NCBI GenBank assembly: GCA_933822405.4
Contig: CAKOGP040002291.1
Coordinates: 90,460-154,459 of the forward strand
Direction: 5' to 3'
Length of the DNA stretch: 64,000 nt
DNA from: Cylindrotheca closterium
Lineage: Eukaryota > Bacillariophyta > Bacillariophyceae > Bacillariales > Bacillariaceae
Shown: positions 41,211-52,700 of the stretch, piece after piece
How positions within the stretch are numbered: position 1 is the first letter of the stretch
Layout: the number at the start of each line of letters is the position of its first letter
The notes under the pieces: generated by a model
Database searches by the model: none
The model's input: the letters and a program-made list of their open reading frames with translations, nothing else
What the model was told of the DNA's origin: nothing
Program-made: the position numbers and the translations under genes

Positions 41211-44200
41211 ATGCCTCCCAAAGAAGAAGAGATCGTGGAGCAAGGCGAAGCTCAAGCAGAGAATGCTGAAGTCGGTGACAAAGAAGCAGAAGATGTTGCT
41301 GGCGATAAAATGAAGCCAGCCACTCAAGACCCTACCATGTTCTCGGACGAGCGTGGAAATCTCAAGGCCGTCAACTTGGTCTGCCGTCACCCTTGCAAGA
41401 TCTTTTGGTTCTTGATGATCTTTTGCTTTGTCATTTCCTTCTTGCTTCAAGCTATTGTCTTTGCAAATGCGGAAGACGGAAATCCTTTTACGACGCCCGA
41501 AAATGGTCAGTGTTTCTTGTTCGTTTGTTTATCGTTGTCGTGGTTGTTGATAGAACGATTGCTGGCTTTCTTGTTTGCTGGCGTTCCTACTGCATTATGT
41601 AACATGTATCTCACATTTCCACACACCTATTGCATTGCACTATAGAGTTTGATTTGGACGACATTCGTTCCATTCAATACGACAGTTTGCGTTTGGCCCG
41701 TGACGAGGTCCAGAAGGACCGTGATGCTGACAACCAAGGTGCGCAAGCCACCCCCAAGCAATCTGAAGTTGCCGATTTGGCCTATTGGGTCTACGAAGCC
41801 GAGACGGACGCCGGTGTCTTTGGTACTCGCGAATCCATTCAAGCCATGAAGGATGCCTTTGATATTTTTTGGGAGGACGACCGCTTTCCCGACTGGTGCC
41901 TCTTGGATTACCGTTCCTTTGTCGGCCCCAACGAGACTCGTAAGTGTTCTACTCCCATCACCAGTCTCAGCATGTACTACGCTTCGACTTGGGATTCCGC
42001 CAAGGTCGATTCGATTATCGAAACCTTGAAGGACGATGATTTGGTTGCCACCTACAACACTTTGGCTCTCTGCGTTTCACGTGGCCTCTACTGCGAATTG
42101 GTCCCCAACACTACCACTGCGGAAGAACGTGCCTTTACTCGCGAATTCACTGCCAACATTAGCAGTCAAGTCTTTTCGTGGGACATGCGCGGTGAATTGA
42201 TTGAGAATATCACTCAAGGAACCGAATTGGCAGCTCACCTGTTGAAGGTGGATATTTTTAAGGGTCTCGTGGACTTTGGCTTTGACAAGGATTTCAGTGT
42301 CGAAAACCCGAAGTCCAAGTACTCCCGTGGTATCATCTTCTGGGGTGGTCCATTGGAAGCCCAAGAAACTGATTTGACTGCTGACGAAAAGGAAGCTCTC
42401 GAAGAAAACGAAGATGAGATTAGAAAAGAGTAAGTTACTACTGCCAACGATTCGTATGAAAATGGCTTGGGTACCATGCTCAAGTATCAAGTATCGTCAA
42501 CATTCTCTCTCACTTTCCACTTTTTACAACTTTAGTTTCGTCATTGACAACTTTTTGGACGAGATGAACCAACAGGCCGAAGAAGACACCCATGCTTCCG
42601 TCAACTCATACTACTTTATGATTGCCATTATTGGTGATGTCATTTTGCAAATCGTTCTCCAAGATGCCCTCTTGGCCATTTTCAGTTTGGCATTTGTCTT
42701 TTTCTGGTTGCGCATCAACACTGGGTCTTGGTTCTTGGCTGCCGTTGGATTCTTTGAAATTGCCTTTTCCATCCCAATTGCCTGGTTCATCTTTTCGGTG
42801 ATCTTCCAGATTCAATACTTTGCTACTCTCAACTCGCTCGCAATCTTTATTGTGGCTGCCATTGGAGCAGATGACATCTTTATATTTATGGATGCCTACA
42901 AACAATCCAGAATCCGTGATCCCGAAAACTTGGTCGATATCGAGACACGCATGTCTTGGGTCTACCGCCGAACCGGTACTGCCATGGCCATTACTTCTGC
43001 GACTACCTGCTCTGCTTTCTTGTGTACTCTTATCACACCATTGACCTCCATCCAATCGTTTGGTATCTTTGCCGCTGTGGTCATTTTGATTGACTACGTC
43101 TTGGTCATGACCCTCTTTTGTACCGCGGTTGTCATTTTCCACGACCGTCTCGAGGGACAAGCTTGCTGCGGATGCTGCTGGCCATGTGGAGTTCAAAATC
43201 CAACCAACACGGACAAGGCTCGTCAAGCATTGGAAGAAGCTGGAGAAGAACCAGTCCAAGGAGACCGTGTCAGCCGATTCTTCCGCAATCAAGTTGCTGG
43301 ATTTGTCAAGAAGCCCCTCAACCGAGCTTTGATTTTTGTCCTCTTCATCACCTGGATTAGTATTGCCATCTGGCAAGCACTCCAAATCGAAGCCGCACAG
43401 GAAGCCGAACAATTCTTGAACGAAGACAATCCATTGCAAAAGTCCATCACCATTTTGAACAATGAGTTCCCAACTGCGGATGACGATCGTGGTTTGAAGG
43501 TCTACTACGCTTGGGGATTGGGAGAAGTTGACCGTGAGGGTGTCAACCTGCTCTTGGATCCTACCGACTATGGAGAACCAACCTTCGTCCAAGACTTTGA
43601 TTTTAATGCTCAGTGCCAAACCGAGTTGGTCAAGTTTTGCGACAAGCTCAAGACCAACCCTGACTACAAGGATTTGATCAAGCAACGCAACGGTGTTGGA
43701 GAAGTTTACTGCTTCATTGAGGAGCTTGGTGCCTTCAATGCCAAGGGTGACTTGGATGACTGCGAATACGTCACACGTGGAGACTGGAAGAACGAAACCT
43801 GGCAAGTCGACCCCGCCAACATGACTGATGTGATGGATCGGTTCTTGCAGCAACGAACATGCTTTGACGAGGATGGTGTTGAAACTACCTCTGGACGATA
43901 CGCCGACGAAATGGGATGGGACGGAAACAAAATGAAATACGCCGCCGTTTCGGCCGAGAGTATCATTTTGACTCCTTTCTCTGTAAACTCGGAAAGGGTT
44001 ACTCGTCGCGAGTATGAACGATTCATCGCCGTCGGAGAAGAGGCTAACCAAGTCATTTCCCAATACTGCTCTGGAGACGTTATTATTACTGATTTGGATG
44101 AAAAGTTTGTCTTTATGAACAACCAAGCCATCTACGTCCAAACTGCCTTGCAAGCCAGTATTCTGGGTGTGGTCATTGCCTTTGTGGTACTGTTGTTCAG

Positions 44201-44630
44201 TACCCGAGTCTTCCACATTGCCTTCTTTGCCAGTATCTCCATCACCTCCGTCTTGGTCAGTGTTGTCGGAACTATGGTCATGTTGGGATGGTCGTTGGGA
44301 AGTATCGAATCCATTTTGATTGGTATCATTGCTGGATTCAGTGTCGATTACGTGGTGCACTTGGCGCATGCGTATGAGATTGCCGAAGGTGACACCTACG
44401 AACGGGTGGAGGAAGCCTTTGCCGACTTGGGAATCAGTGTGTTCAACGGAATGGTAACCAGTGTTGCCGCCAGTATTCCGCTTTTCTTTTGCTCATTGCA
44501 ATTTTTTGCCAAGTTTGGAACTTTCTTGTGTTTGACCATTGCATTCTCATGGATCTTTGCTAACTTTGTATTCATGAGTATCTTGGCACAATTGAAGATT
44601 CCCATCAAGAAGGGCGGATTCCGCCTATAA
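41211..44630 (+). CDS. Dispatched/Patched-like RND membrane protein with sterol-sensing-type domain
   Basis: Three exons, 41211-41505, 41646-42429 and 42536-44630, give 1057 aa. Introns of 140 and 106 nt have GTCAGT/ACTATAG and GTAAGT/CTTTAG ends; joints read PENEFDLDDI and RKDFVIDNF. An acidic N-terminus and one TM (~64-85) are followed by a large lumenal loop, a five-TM sterol-sensing-type block (~385-540) containing GADDIFIFMDAYKQSR (~470), a second loop, and a matching C-terminal TM block with GFSVDYVVHLAHAYE (~960). The paired Asp residues in TM4 and TM10 are the proton-relay position of RND transporters. Eukaryotic relatives (Dispatched, Patched, NPC1) move sterols or lipids using ion gradients. 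The substrate here is unknown. Confidence 0.88.
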
Positions 44631-44955
44631 AGTGGAGAATGAATCAGTGCATGTTGGATTTTTTGCACTATACATTCAGTAAATTTTAGGTATTGCATTA
44701 TTATTTGTTACTACAGTATCTTGTTCGTCTTACGCAGGGTGTCCTCGAGATGGGGTGTCATCGAAGTTGAGTCATGAGATTAGTCATAGTAGACTACTGT
44801 AGTTGGATTTTGGAATGTGTCTGTCCATAACAACGGCAAGTTATACGGTTCCGGTATGCATACCGCGGTACGTCATCATGCGCAAATCTTTCAATCACCA
44901 CAACTTCTACAACCTCTACCACACCACACAACAATCAACAAGCTTTTGCGAAAGG

Positions 44956-45708
44956 ATGACAATGCTTAAACTTGCAATGTTGCTGCTGTTATCAGCATCT
45001 ACGATAATATCAACAAAAGCCTTTTCGCCACTATTCCGAGGGGAAGCACGCCTCTTTCTTGATACCGCCGACACAACGATATGGCAAGAACTTCTGCCAA
45101 CGGGAATCTTTCATGGCGTCACTACGAATCCTACTCTACTGGAACGTGCAGGGGAACCTTGCACCGTAAAAAATCTGCACAAAATGGCCAAACTTGTCCT
45201 GGAGCATACGGATGAATTCATGTGCCAAGCCTGGGGATCCACTGCCGACGAATTGTACGAATGTGGAATGGCCTTGTCGCAACCTTCCCGAGACCGCATT
45301 GTCATCAAGGTCCCAGTGACCCAAATAGGAGTGGAAGCTGCTTCCAAACTGATCCAAGCCAACTGCCGTGTATGTTTGACTGCCTGCTACAATCACAAGC
45401 AAGCCATGATTGCTTGCAGTGTTGGCGCCGAATATTTGGCACCCTATTTGGGTCGCATGACGGATGCCGGATTGGATGGATCGGCCGAATGCTTGAAAAT
45501 GCAAGCTATTACGGAGGGAATGAAGAGTGACACTCGCATCTTGGTCGCGAGCATACGGAATGCCCAAATCATGGTGGATTTGGCAGCCTCAGGAATGGAA
45601 ACCTTTACCTTTTCTCCAGAAGTTGCTCGGGAACTCTTTGTAGAGCCACTGACTACGGAAGCGGCGGCTGTTTTTGAAGAAGCTGCCGCAAATGGAGCTT
45701 CCTCATAG
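44956..45708 (+). CDS. transaldolase / fructose-6-phosphate-aldolase-like protein, plastid-targeted
   Basis: 250 aa from the ATG at 44956; the open frame upstream is leader. Signal peptide 1-22 (LAMLLLLSASTIIST) ends KA, with Phe23-Ser-Pro after it, a clear ASAFAP-type plastid signal. The mature part is a compact TIM barrel of the TalC/FSA-like class: LFLDTADTTIWQ, GVTTNPTLLE, IVIKVPVT with the Schiff-base Lys118, and APYLGRMTDAGLDG. At ~228 aa mature it matches short bacterial-type transaldolases rather than the ~320 aa classical form. Expected reaction: transfer or cleavage of a dihydroxyacetone unit in plastid sugar-phosphate metabolism. Which of the two activities applies cannot be told from sequence alone. 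Confidence 0.87.
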   Translation: MTMLKLAMLLLLSASTIISTKAFSPLFRGEARLFLDTADTTIWQELLPTGIFHGVTTNPTLLERAGEPCTVKNLHKMAKLVLEHTDEFMCQAWGSTADELYECGMALSQPSRDRIVIKVPVTQIGVEAASKLIQANCRVCLTACYNHKQAMIACSVGAEYLAPYLGRMTDAGLDGSAECLKMQAITEGMKSDTRILVASIRNAQIMVDLAASGMETFTFSPEVARELFVEPLTTEAAAVFEEAAANGASS

Positions 45709-46456
45709 CGAATCAGTGCCGTGTCACCATGATTTTCTAGATTATGATCGGATTATGGACGAGCTATCTACACTAGGCCTATTCTGCTATAGCATGAAGT
45801 GGACGACAAGGGAGCATTCTGATAAACCGTCAAGAATGGACAACATACAATCCAATATGGATACGAAGTACCTACTGTATAAGCTACGAAATCCTAGTTT
45901 GATCCAAGATGAGATTAGTCTGTAATACTCTTGGAGTCGTCGTGCCCAGCCCAAACACACCACTGCAAATATCTAGGCCGTTCACATATCATAGACAGGG
46001 AACGAAGGCTAGGACTAGTAGAGCGTCAAGGTGTAACGACCAAGACCTAGAGTAGAAATGACGAAATTGTGTGTCTGAAACTATGAAATCGATGTGGATT
46101 CAAGATGGGAATAGTTTGTATTGGAGCCATGCCCAATCGTAACTTGCCACTACTGCATTGGCAACTAAACCGTCCCGACTAGGCACAGCCAGGGATCGAA
46201 GGCTGTCATTGGTAGAGCGACAACATGAAGCAACCAACAAAGATCTTGTATGCTTCGCGGAAGAAACTGGGAAATCACGATTGATCCGGGGCAACAACCG
46301 CCCCCATCAAGCCAGCGTCTACAATATCCTGTTAGCTAGATCACTACGAGAATCTGTCAGAAGAGGAGGGAAATGAATGTTTCGTCTAGAATAATTTGCA
46401 TGCTGCTCTATGTTCAATGTGTAGTAAGAATAGATAAGAGTTCCTGCTTGCCTGCA
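45709..46456. other. intergenic with an old direct repeat
   Basis: Two imperfect copies of ~145 bases (45901-46045 and 46096-46236) share GATYCAAGATG, TTGGAG, GCCCA, ACTGC, GACTAGGC-like and GGGAWCGAAGGCT motifs in the same order. No gene is seen. Confidence 0.5.
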
Positions 46457-46807
46457 TCAACAGGATAGCTTGAATTCAATGTCGGGCGTCGACGATTCTT
46501 CGTCACCCCAATCACTGCCCGTGTCGACAGAAACCTCACCCACCGCTCGTGTATCCTGCGAATCCAGTTTGTGCACACGGCCTTCCTTTCGGTCTTGCAA
46601 TTCCAAGATTTCTAGCTGTGTGGAAAAAACCCGTTCTTGCATGTTTGCCAGAGCTGCCTTCTTGAGTTTCAGCTTTTCCTCGAGTGTTTTCATTCGTTCT
46701 ATTCGAGACGACGTATCATTGGGTGAAGTTTCTGGAGTCACCTCTGGAGTCGTCTGGGGTGTCGTTTGTGTTGGACCTTTCATGGTTGGTTGTCTCCAGC
46801 GTCTCAT
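46457..46807 (-). CDS. small coiled-coil protein, hypothetical
   Basis: 116 aa from the ATG at 46807 (MRRWRQPTMKGP); the frame runs further upstream but only to TTG. A Thr/Pro-rich start (TQTTPQTTPEVTPETSPNDT) leads to a ~45-residue helix with heptad spacing (MKTLEEKLKLKKAALANM, FSTQLEILELQ), then an acidic tail (DTGSDWGDEESSTPDIEF). Composition and the clean coil argue for a real protein, but there is no family match. A short adaptor or cytoskeletal linker is possible. Confidence 0.45.
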   Translation of the reverse strand: MRRWRQPTMKGPTQTTPQTTPEVTPETSPNDTSSRIERMKTLEEKLKLKKAALANMQERVFSTQLEILELQDRKEGRVHKLDSQDTRAVGEVSVDTGSDWGDEESSTPDIEFKLSC

Positions 46808-47507
46808 TGTTGTTGTTGTAGATCGGAAGTTAGGTTCGTAGGTAGACAATACGATTGAGTAGTCCTGCCAAATTTTTTGTGGAGGCTTCCGTTTTCGACT
46901 TTTTTGTCGTTTTCTCAACCGATGATCATAACTTTCTCACGTTTCGCGAAAGATGCGAAACATTGCCGCGCGAGACAGCCTTCGAAACGGTTCTCAATCG
47001 GGTTCGCCTCCATAAATGCTCCTCGTTGAGTGCAATCACGAATGATCGATATCGTTATAATTAAAAAGTGATTCTTCCATCGCTTAATTGAAATATGATT
47101 GCGGAAACGCTCTGTATTAATTAATATTAGAGATTTTTGACTACTAGTGTCACCACCCGTTATATGGAGAGTTGGACTGGTGCTCGCACCTCTCCCATTT
47201 ACACTCACAATGTTATGGTTCAAAACTTCCGACCATTTGTATCTAACCTTGACAATTTGTATCTGTTGAACTTGAATAACAAAGGAAGGTAGAGAAACTC
47301 TCGTTGGCGTCAACAACGAAGAATAGACACAACCGCACTTCCTTTCTTCCATGTTGTTACTAGGTGTCGTGTAGCTAATAGATACTGCTGGTACTACTAG
47401 CTGGTAGGCGAGTAGTACTGTAATGAAACAGCTCTAAGCTATCATGGCGAACGTGAAAGCAATCACGTTGAGTTATTAGTAAATTTGATGCATTCTTCTT
47501 GACATGG
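46808..47507. other. intergenic, no confident gene
   Basis: AT-rich, with frames on both strands lacking coding character. Includes GGTACTACTAGCTGGTAGG-type repeats near 47390. Confidence 0.4.
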
Positions 47508-47651
47508 TCACGATATACTGTATGCTATTATAAAATATGTTCGCAAACTTAAAAGTAATAACATACGGTAGGCGAGTTGTGTCGTGATGAGGAGTAAGCA
47601 CAAGCTTGAAAGCAGGAAGCATTGGTTCAAAATTTGAAATGCTGAGCTCAT
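47508..47651 (-). pseudogene. duplicated 5' end of the DUF4336 gene (orphan signal peptide)
   Basis: Bases 47651-47569 reproduce the first 83 coding bases of the DUF4336 gene (34795-34877) with one difference (Arg6 to Gln). After the breakpoint the frame stays open into unrelated DNA for 19 more full codons and stops at 47508-47510, giving a 47-residue ORF made of the signal peptide plus a hydrophobic new tail. The promoter and leader upstream are copied too, so it may be transcribed. Confidence 0.7.
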
Positions 47652-47997
47652 TCTCACGTTCACCAACTGTTGAAGAATACGAGGTGTTGCTTACAGGTTG
47701 TGCGAGGTGAAACCAATGGGTACATGTATGACGAATCTAAACCAAGTCGATACCAGTGTGTTTTTCGAACATTAAAAGATAATAAAGCAGACTGTAAGCT
47801 ATAACAAGTTCTCTGGTGATGGATACGACCATACCAACATGACAGCACCGCTTCCCGTCCGCTCAGCGAAGTTAAGCATATTCGGGCCTGGTTAGTACTA
47901 CGGTGGGGGACCACGTTGGAATCCCAGGTGTTGTATTCCTTTTGTCTTTTATCTTTTTCAATTCCATGTCATATATATACATATTATACCGGTAATG
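47569..47997. repeat. inverted duplication of 5S gene, promoter and first 83 coding bases
   Basis: Reverse-complement copy of ~34456-34877. It spans the 5S trailer, the whole 5S gene, most of the intergenic region and the start of the DUF4336 gene. From TTATCTTTTAATGTTCGAAAAACACACT to the breakpoint it is nearly identical. A ~40-base block next to the 5S start differs. The intact gene at 34795 marks that locus as the source. Confidence 0.9.
47821..47938 (+). rRNA. 5S ribosomal RNA, second copy
   Basis: 118 bases from GGATACGACCATACCAACAT to GGTGTTGTATTCC. It carries the same landmarks as the minus-strand copy at 34504 (GCGAAGTTAAGCAT, GCCTGGTTAGTACT, GGGGGACCACGTTGGAATCC). TCCTTTTGTCTTTTATCTTT follows and should terminate polymerase III. 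It is intact. Confidence 0.9.
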
Positions 47998-48171
47998 TTT
48001 GCACAGCATTTGATTCATTTACTCTACAAACAATCCCAGAGCGCAAATAACCCTTGCTCCTGCGATGGTACTGTAGACTATGGTAAAGGTTGCCAGTTTA
48101 TGATTGACGACTTCGATCTTTTTATCCGTGACTCGCAGGATGATTCTCATCCACGGATGTGGAAGTTGAAA

Positions 48172-48193
48172 ACGTACTGCGTACACAGTACGT
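48172..48193. promoter_or_regulatory. inverted repeat just upstream of the RtcA start
   Basis: ACGTACTG and CAGTACGT, perfect 8-bp arms with a 6-base spacer, end 13 bases before the first ATG (48207). It could be a dimeric factor site or a leader hairpin; no further support. Confidence 0.3.
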
Positions 48194-48206
48194 ACTGTAG
48201 ATCTTG

Positions 48207-49514
48207 ATGTCGTTGATCCATTCCATATCACAAATGCGGTGCAGAACGACAGAACTTCGAACTGCCATGGATCGAGCTTGCACCAACATTGGGAGGAAGA
48301 GGCCCCTATCTCATTCCACGGCGACACTATCCACGCTGGAAATTGACGGATCCAAAGGAGAAGGAGGAGGCCAGATTATTCGCAACTCGGCTGCCTATGC
48401 TGCCATTCTTCAGAACCGAAACCTAAGGCTCTTCAATATTCGGGCCAAGCGATCCCAACAAGGCTTGAAGAGGCAGCACTTGGTGGCATTGGAATTGTTG
48501 GCCCAAGCGTCTGGTGCCACTTTGGTGGGGGGAGCTGTGGGATCGACGGACGTTACAATGAAATTTCAGGAAATGGCCGAGTCATCATCACGAAATGAAA
48601 CGCCAACTCCAAGCCAATCCCTGGTCGGAGACACTCAGACGGCAGGATCTATTTGCTTGCTGTTACAAGCGGTTATTCCATTTGCTCTTTTTGCAAACAG
48701 AGCCATACAGTGGTCGTTGAAAGGAGGAACCAATGCCACCATGGCACCTCAGTTTGATTATTTTGAACAAATATTTCTACCAACACTCCAACTGGCTGGA
48801 CTGCCGCTGGAAGCCGTCAAGTCCAAAGTAACTCGGCATGGCTACTATCCCAAAGGTGGCGGAGATGTCATGATCCATACCACACCCCTGGCTTCTTTTC
48901 TGTCGCCTATCATCTTGCGAGACCGAGGACACATTGTAAATATTCGAATTATTGCCTTCCATGGGGGCAACTGCCCTGGACATGTGGCGGATCGAATGGC
49001 AAAAGGCGCCCATGCACATGTTCAACAGAAGTATCTTGGCATTTCAATACAGAAACAAGTTACCTTCCACCAATCTGCCGTGGGTGCTGGCTCGGGAATT
49101 CTCATTGTCGCCCAGACTGACACTGGCTGTCGACTGGCCGGGTCTGCTTTGGGATCTCGAAAGGAGTCACCCCAACAAACGGGTCGAATGGCCGCCGAAG
49201 AACTATGTTCAACATTGCGAGATGGAGGATGCGTGGATGAGCATCTGCAGGATCAGCTAATTCTTTACATGGCTCTGGCATCCGGGAAGTCCGAGATTGT
49301 GACGGGGTCCGTGACACTCCACACACAAAGTGCAATATCGGTTGCCGAGCAGATGTGTGGGATTGCCTTTGAAGTCGAAAAGCTGGATGATGACACTACA
49401 ATCGATAAAGTGGATAATAATGGACGTCTGAGGGGACGCCATCGCATCAGTTGCCATGGCATTGGATTCCTGGGCCGGTATTCTCAAGACAGAACGACAA
49501 GTGACAAAGATTAG
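48207..49514 (+). CDS. rtcA: RNA 3'-terminal phosphate cyclase
   Basis: 435 aa from the ATG at 48207; later starts at 48234 or 48267 would still keep the whole domain. The family signature begins at residue ~46 with LEIDGSKGEGGGQIIRNS, then RAKRSQQGLKRQHLVALELL, AGSICLLLQAVIPFALF, GGTNATMAPQFDYFEQIFLP, KVTRHGYYPKGGG, and CPGHVADRMAKGAHAH. The C-terminal DEHLQDQLILYMALASG segment carries the catalytic-His position of RtcA (HLQDQL). It converts RNA 3'-phosphate to a 2',3'-cyclic phosphate through an AMP-histidine intermediate (family knowledge); a role in RNA repair or U6 processing is plausible. It is convergent with the ankyrin/coiled-coil gene. Confidence 0.88.
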   Translation: MSLIHSISQMRCRTTELRTAMDRACTNIGRKRPLSHSTATLSTLEIDGSKGEGGGQIIRNSAAYAAILQNRNLRLFNIRAKRSQQGLKRQHLVALELLAQASGATLVGGAVGSTDVTMKFQEMAESSSRNETPTPSQSLVGDTQTAGSICLLLQAVIPFALFANRAIQWSLKGGTNATMAPQFDYFEQIFLPTLQLAGLPLEAVKSKVTRHGYYPKGGGDVMIHTTPLASFLSPIILRDRGHIVNIRIIAFHGGNCPGHVADRMAKGAHAHVQQKYLGISIQKQVTFHQSAVGAGSGILIVAQTDTGCRLAGSALGSRKESPQQTGRMAAEELCSTLRDGGCVDEHLQDQLILYMALASGKSEIVTGSVTLHTQSAISVAEQMCGIAFEVEKLDDDTTIDKVDNNGRLRGRHRISCHGIGFLGRYSQDRTTSDKD

Positions 49515-49762
49515 ATAAGTTGAATGAAGTTCTATGAAATGAAATAGAATGCTTCGTACTTGATTTTTACAATTGAAACGTTATTAATTTTAACAGAATG
49601 CAGGTTGTGTGTGTGACTATTAGAAAACAGGTGCTAGTGTGGAATTTGCAATGAGCTGTAAGGATTGCACCAGCTACGCATCACGAACTGCGTATTATGC
49701 TATGGTAGCCAGCTGACGCTTCTCTTCCTACTTTGACGGGGCAACGATCCATGGGTAACGGT

Positions 49763-52700
49763 TTACTGGCCATTGGTTGCTTTCTGCGTCGAATTGACCT
49801 TGCCAGTAGTACTGTCGAAACCTGCAAGATCAAGTCCAAGGAGGCGTGCAATTCCATCAACGTGGAGCTTGGCATTTTGAACTGGTGCCTTTTGCATACT
49901 GGATGCATCGCCACTGATTGCTTGAATGACTGTCATGAGCATCATGTCGCGCCTCTTGGATTCGGCACTGAGCCTGACGACCTCGGCCTTCATGAAGTCA
50001 AAGTACTGAAGTTGTTCAGTGAGTCCTTGGACCTTCACTTCCTTTTGTTCCAAGTCGTCCATCGCGTTGGAAAGATCTTTTTCCAAGTTTACGAGCTTTT
50101 CAAGCAAATTGTTGAGCTTGTCTCCGTTGTGGCCATTGGATCTCTCCCATTGCAATAGTTCTTGTAATTGATCACGGGCCTTTTCGAGTGACTTGATCTT
50201 GTTCTTCTCTTGTTCACGAGTTTCCTTGTGCTTGAAGTGCGCCTCCTCAAGAATGTCAGCCTTCTTTTGGGTATTGTAAAGCGTGGAGTTCATTTGCTTG
50301 TTTTCATCCTTCAGGTCAGCAACTTTTCTCTTCTCTGACATAAGGAGAGAAGTGATACGAGAAACTTCAGTTTCAAGATCTCGAACACGGTCTCTTTCAA
50401 ACTCAAGAAGAATCTCTTGAGAGCGAACGCCCTTTTGGAGATCCTTGATTTTCATTTGCTCTGTTTGAGCAATACCCTTTTGGTCGACAGCGCTCTTTTC
50501 GAACTCGGCAGCCTTCTTCTGCTCGTTGGAGAGTTTTGTTGACTTTTCTTCAATCGATGATTCCAGCTCCTTGATCCTTTCGTTGGCTCGTCTCAAATCC
50601 TCAGCGATTGACTTCAAGTCCAACGCCTTTTCATACCCTGCAACGGCAGCTTCAATTTCGTGCAAAGGAGCTTCGATCCCTTCATTCTCGGGGTCCTTGA
50701 TGCCCTGTCTGTTTGCCCTGCTTTGTTCTAGAATCGTCTTATTAGTCTCGTATTCTTCACGCATGGCCATGACAATTTCACGCTCAGATTGCAGAAGTTC
50801 AAGCGTTTTGCTGTGTTCTTGTTCCAAAGCTTCATATTTGCTCTTTTCACTCAGCAGGGCTTCTTCTTTCTCTTCAAGAAGTTTTGAAACAGGCTTGACC
50901 TTCTTCTCCAAGGCGTCTCTTTCTTCCTTCAGCTTCGCAATCTCAGAATGGAGATCCCAAACGCGTGCACGCTCATGAGCAAGATCCTTCTCGATCTCCT
51001 GCATGGCCCAAACTTTTTCCTCCTCAGATGGGCATGGACATTCAAGGCTTTGATCACGATCCGTTGATCTTCCCTTAATCATCATTTTAGCAGCCTCCTC
51101 GAGCGTACGCACTTTCTTAGTTTCGTTCTCAAGTTTGGAGATCAATGTGAGTCGCTCTTGTTCGAGTCCAGCTACTTTTTCCGTTTGTTCATTTAACTGT
51201 TGTTCCAACAGATCACGTTCTTCGGTATTGGAGTTATCCTTGCTTTCTGCTTCGTCCTTTTCTGCGGGTGAAACTTCTTTCGCTTCTCGGAGTTGAGAAA
51301 TCTTTTTGTTCAAAGTTTCAACAACACCACGCATATTTTCTTGCTTCTCTTCAACAGTCTTGATTTTGATTTGCTCCGCTTCCAAGTCTTTTTGCTTCTT
51401 ATTGATTAGGAACCGCATTTCGGCATGCAGCTCGTTCTTGGCAGTTTCTAGATCAGAAACCTTCGCTTGCTCTGAGGCCAAGAAGCGCTTGACCAAATCC
51501 TTTTCCGCCTCTAGCTCCTTTAGCTTCTGCTGTTCCGCCTCGAATGTTCGAAGCATAGCTGTCTCGCGCGCCTCGTAGTCTTGAAGTCTTAGTAGTTCTG
51601 TCTCGAGTTGGGATTGAGTTTCATTGAGATCATGTTCGAGACCCAAGACTTTGGCACGTTCTTTTTGCAAAACAAGTTCGTAGTGGATTTTTTTTTCCTC
51701 CATTGAACTTTCAATCTTCATGTGTTCTTCATCTTGTCCTTCGATTGTTTCCTTAAGCAAGCCTTCTAGCTGGTTGAAACGGTCATGCTCTGATTCCAAA
51801 AGCTCGTTCATTCTTTCCACATGTTGCTCGAGGTACTGAACCCTCTCTTTTTCTTGCTTAAGTTCAGCTTGGAACGTTGCCTCTTTGTCACAGAGTTCAG
51901 TTTCGACGCTCTCTCTGAGAACGGTTTCATATTCGATCTGGTCTCGCAATTCTCGTTCGAGGACCTCAAACTTTCTTGTGATTTCTTCGAACTTCATAAT
52001 CTCTTGATCATGTTCTTGAAGTAGAGCTTTGGTGTATGCTTCGTGGTTACGGCTAGCATCTTGCATTTCCATTTCCAGTCGAGCATTCCTGATGCGCTCT
52101 TCTTCCACTGCATGTTCGTACTCAACCTTTTGTTGATTCAAGGCCTGCTCCATTTGCTGTCTGGACTTCACAGTGATTTCATGTTCGAGACGTCCAATAA
52201 TATCTCTCTTCACACCATGAGCGCTCTCAAGGACTGCAACTTTTTTCTCCAAAAGGTTTTTCTTCTCCAAGTTTGTTTTTTGCACGGCCTTCATCATGCT
52301 GTGCTCCTTTTTCAGGAGCTCAAGCTTTCTTGCTTGGGTTTCCCGCATCATGATCGCCTCTTTCGAATCGGAAGAAAGTCTGTCTTTTTCTTCTTCAAGA
52401 AGCCGTACCTTCTCCTGCTCTCTTCCAAACATGAGCGCAAAGCTGCGTTCACGATGGTCGAACTCTGCTGTCATTCTCTCGAGCTTTAGTTGTGCAGTGT
52501 TCAAGTCCTCGCGAACCTCATTGAATGTCTTTCCAGACTGCTCAATCAAGCTAGTTCTAGCACTGACGTTGCGGCTCTTCAATGTTCGCTGAATTCCAGT
52601 GACAGCTTCCCGTCGCGTTTCTTCATTTTGAAGTTTGTTTGCGTAGTCGAGAGGAACCATTGCATAGATATCACGAACCTTGGATCCTTCAGGGTAGGAG

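Noticed and set aside
42606..44369. 587-codon open frame antisense to the Dispatched-like gene
   Set aside because: It lies exactly opposite a conserved RND coding exon with clear domains. The antisense product is Asn/Asp/Gln-rich without any motif and has no splice or start support.
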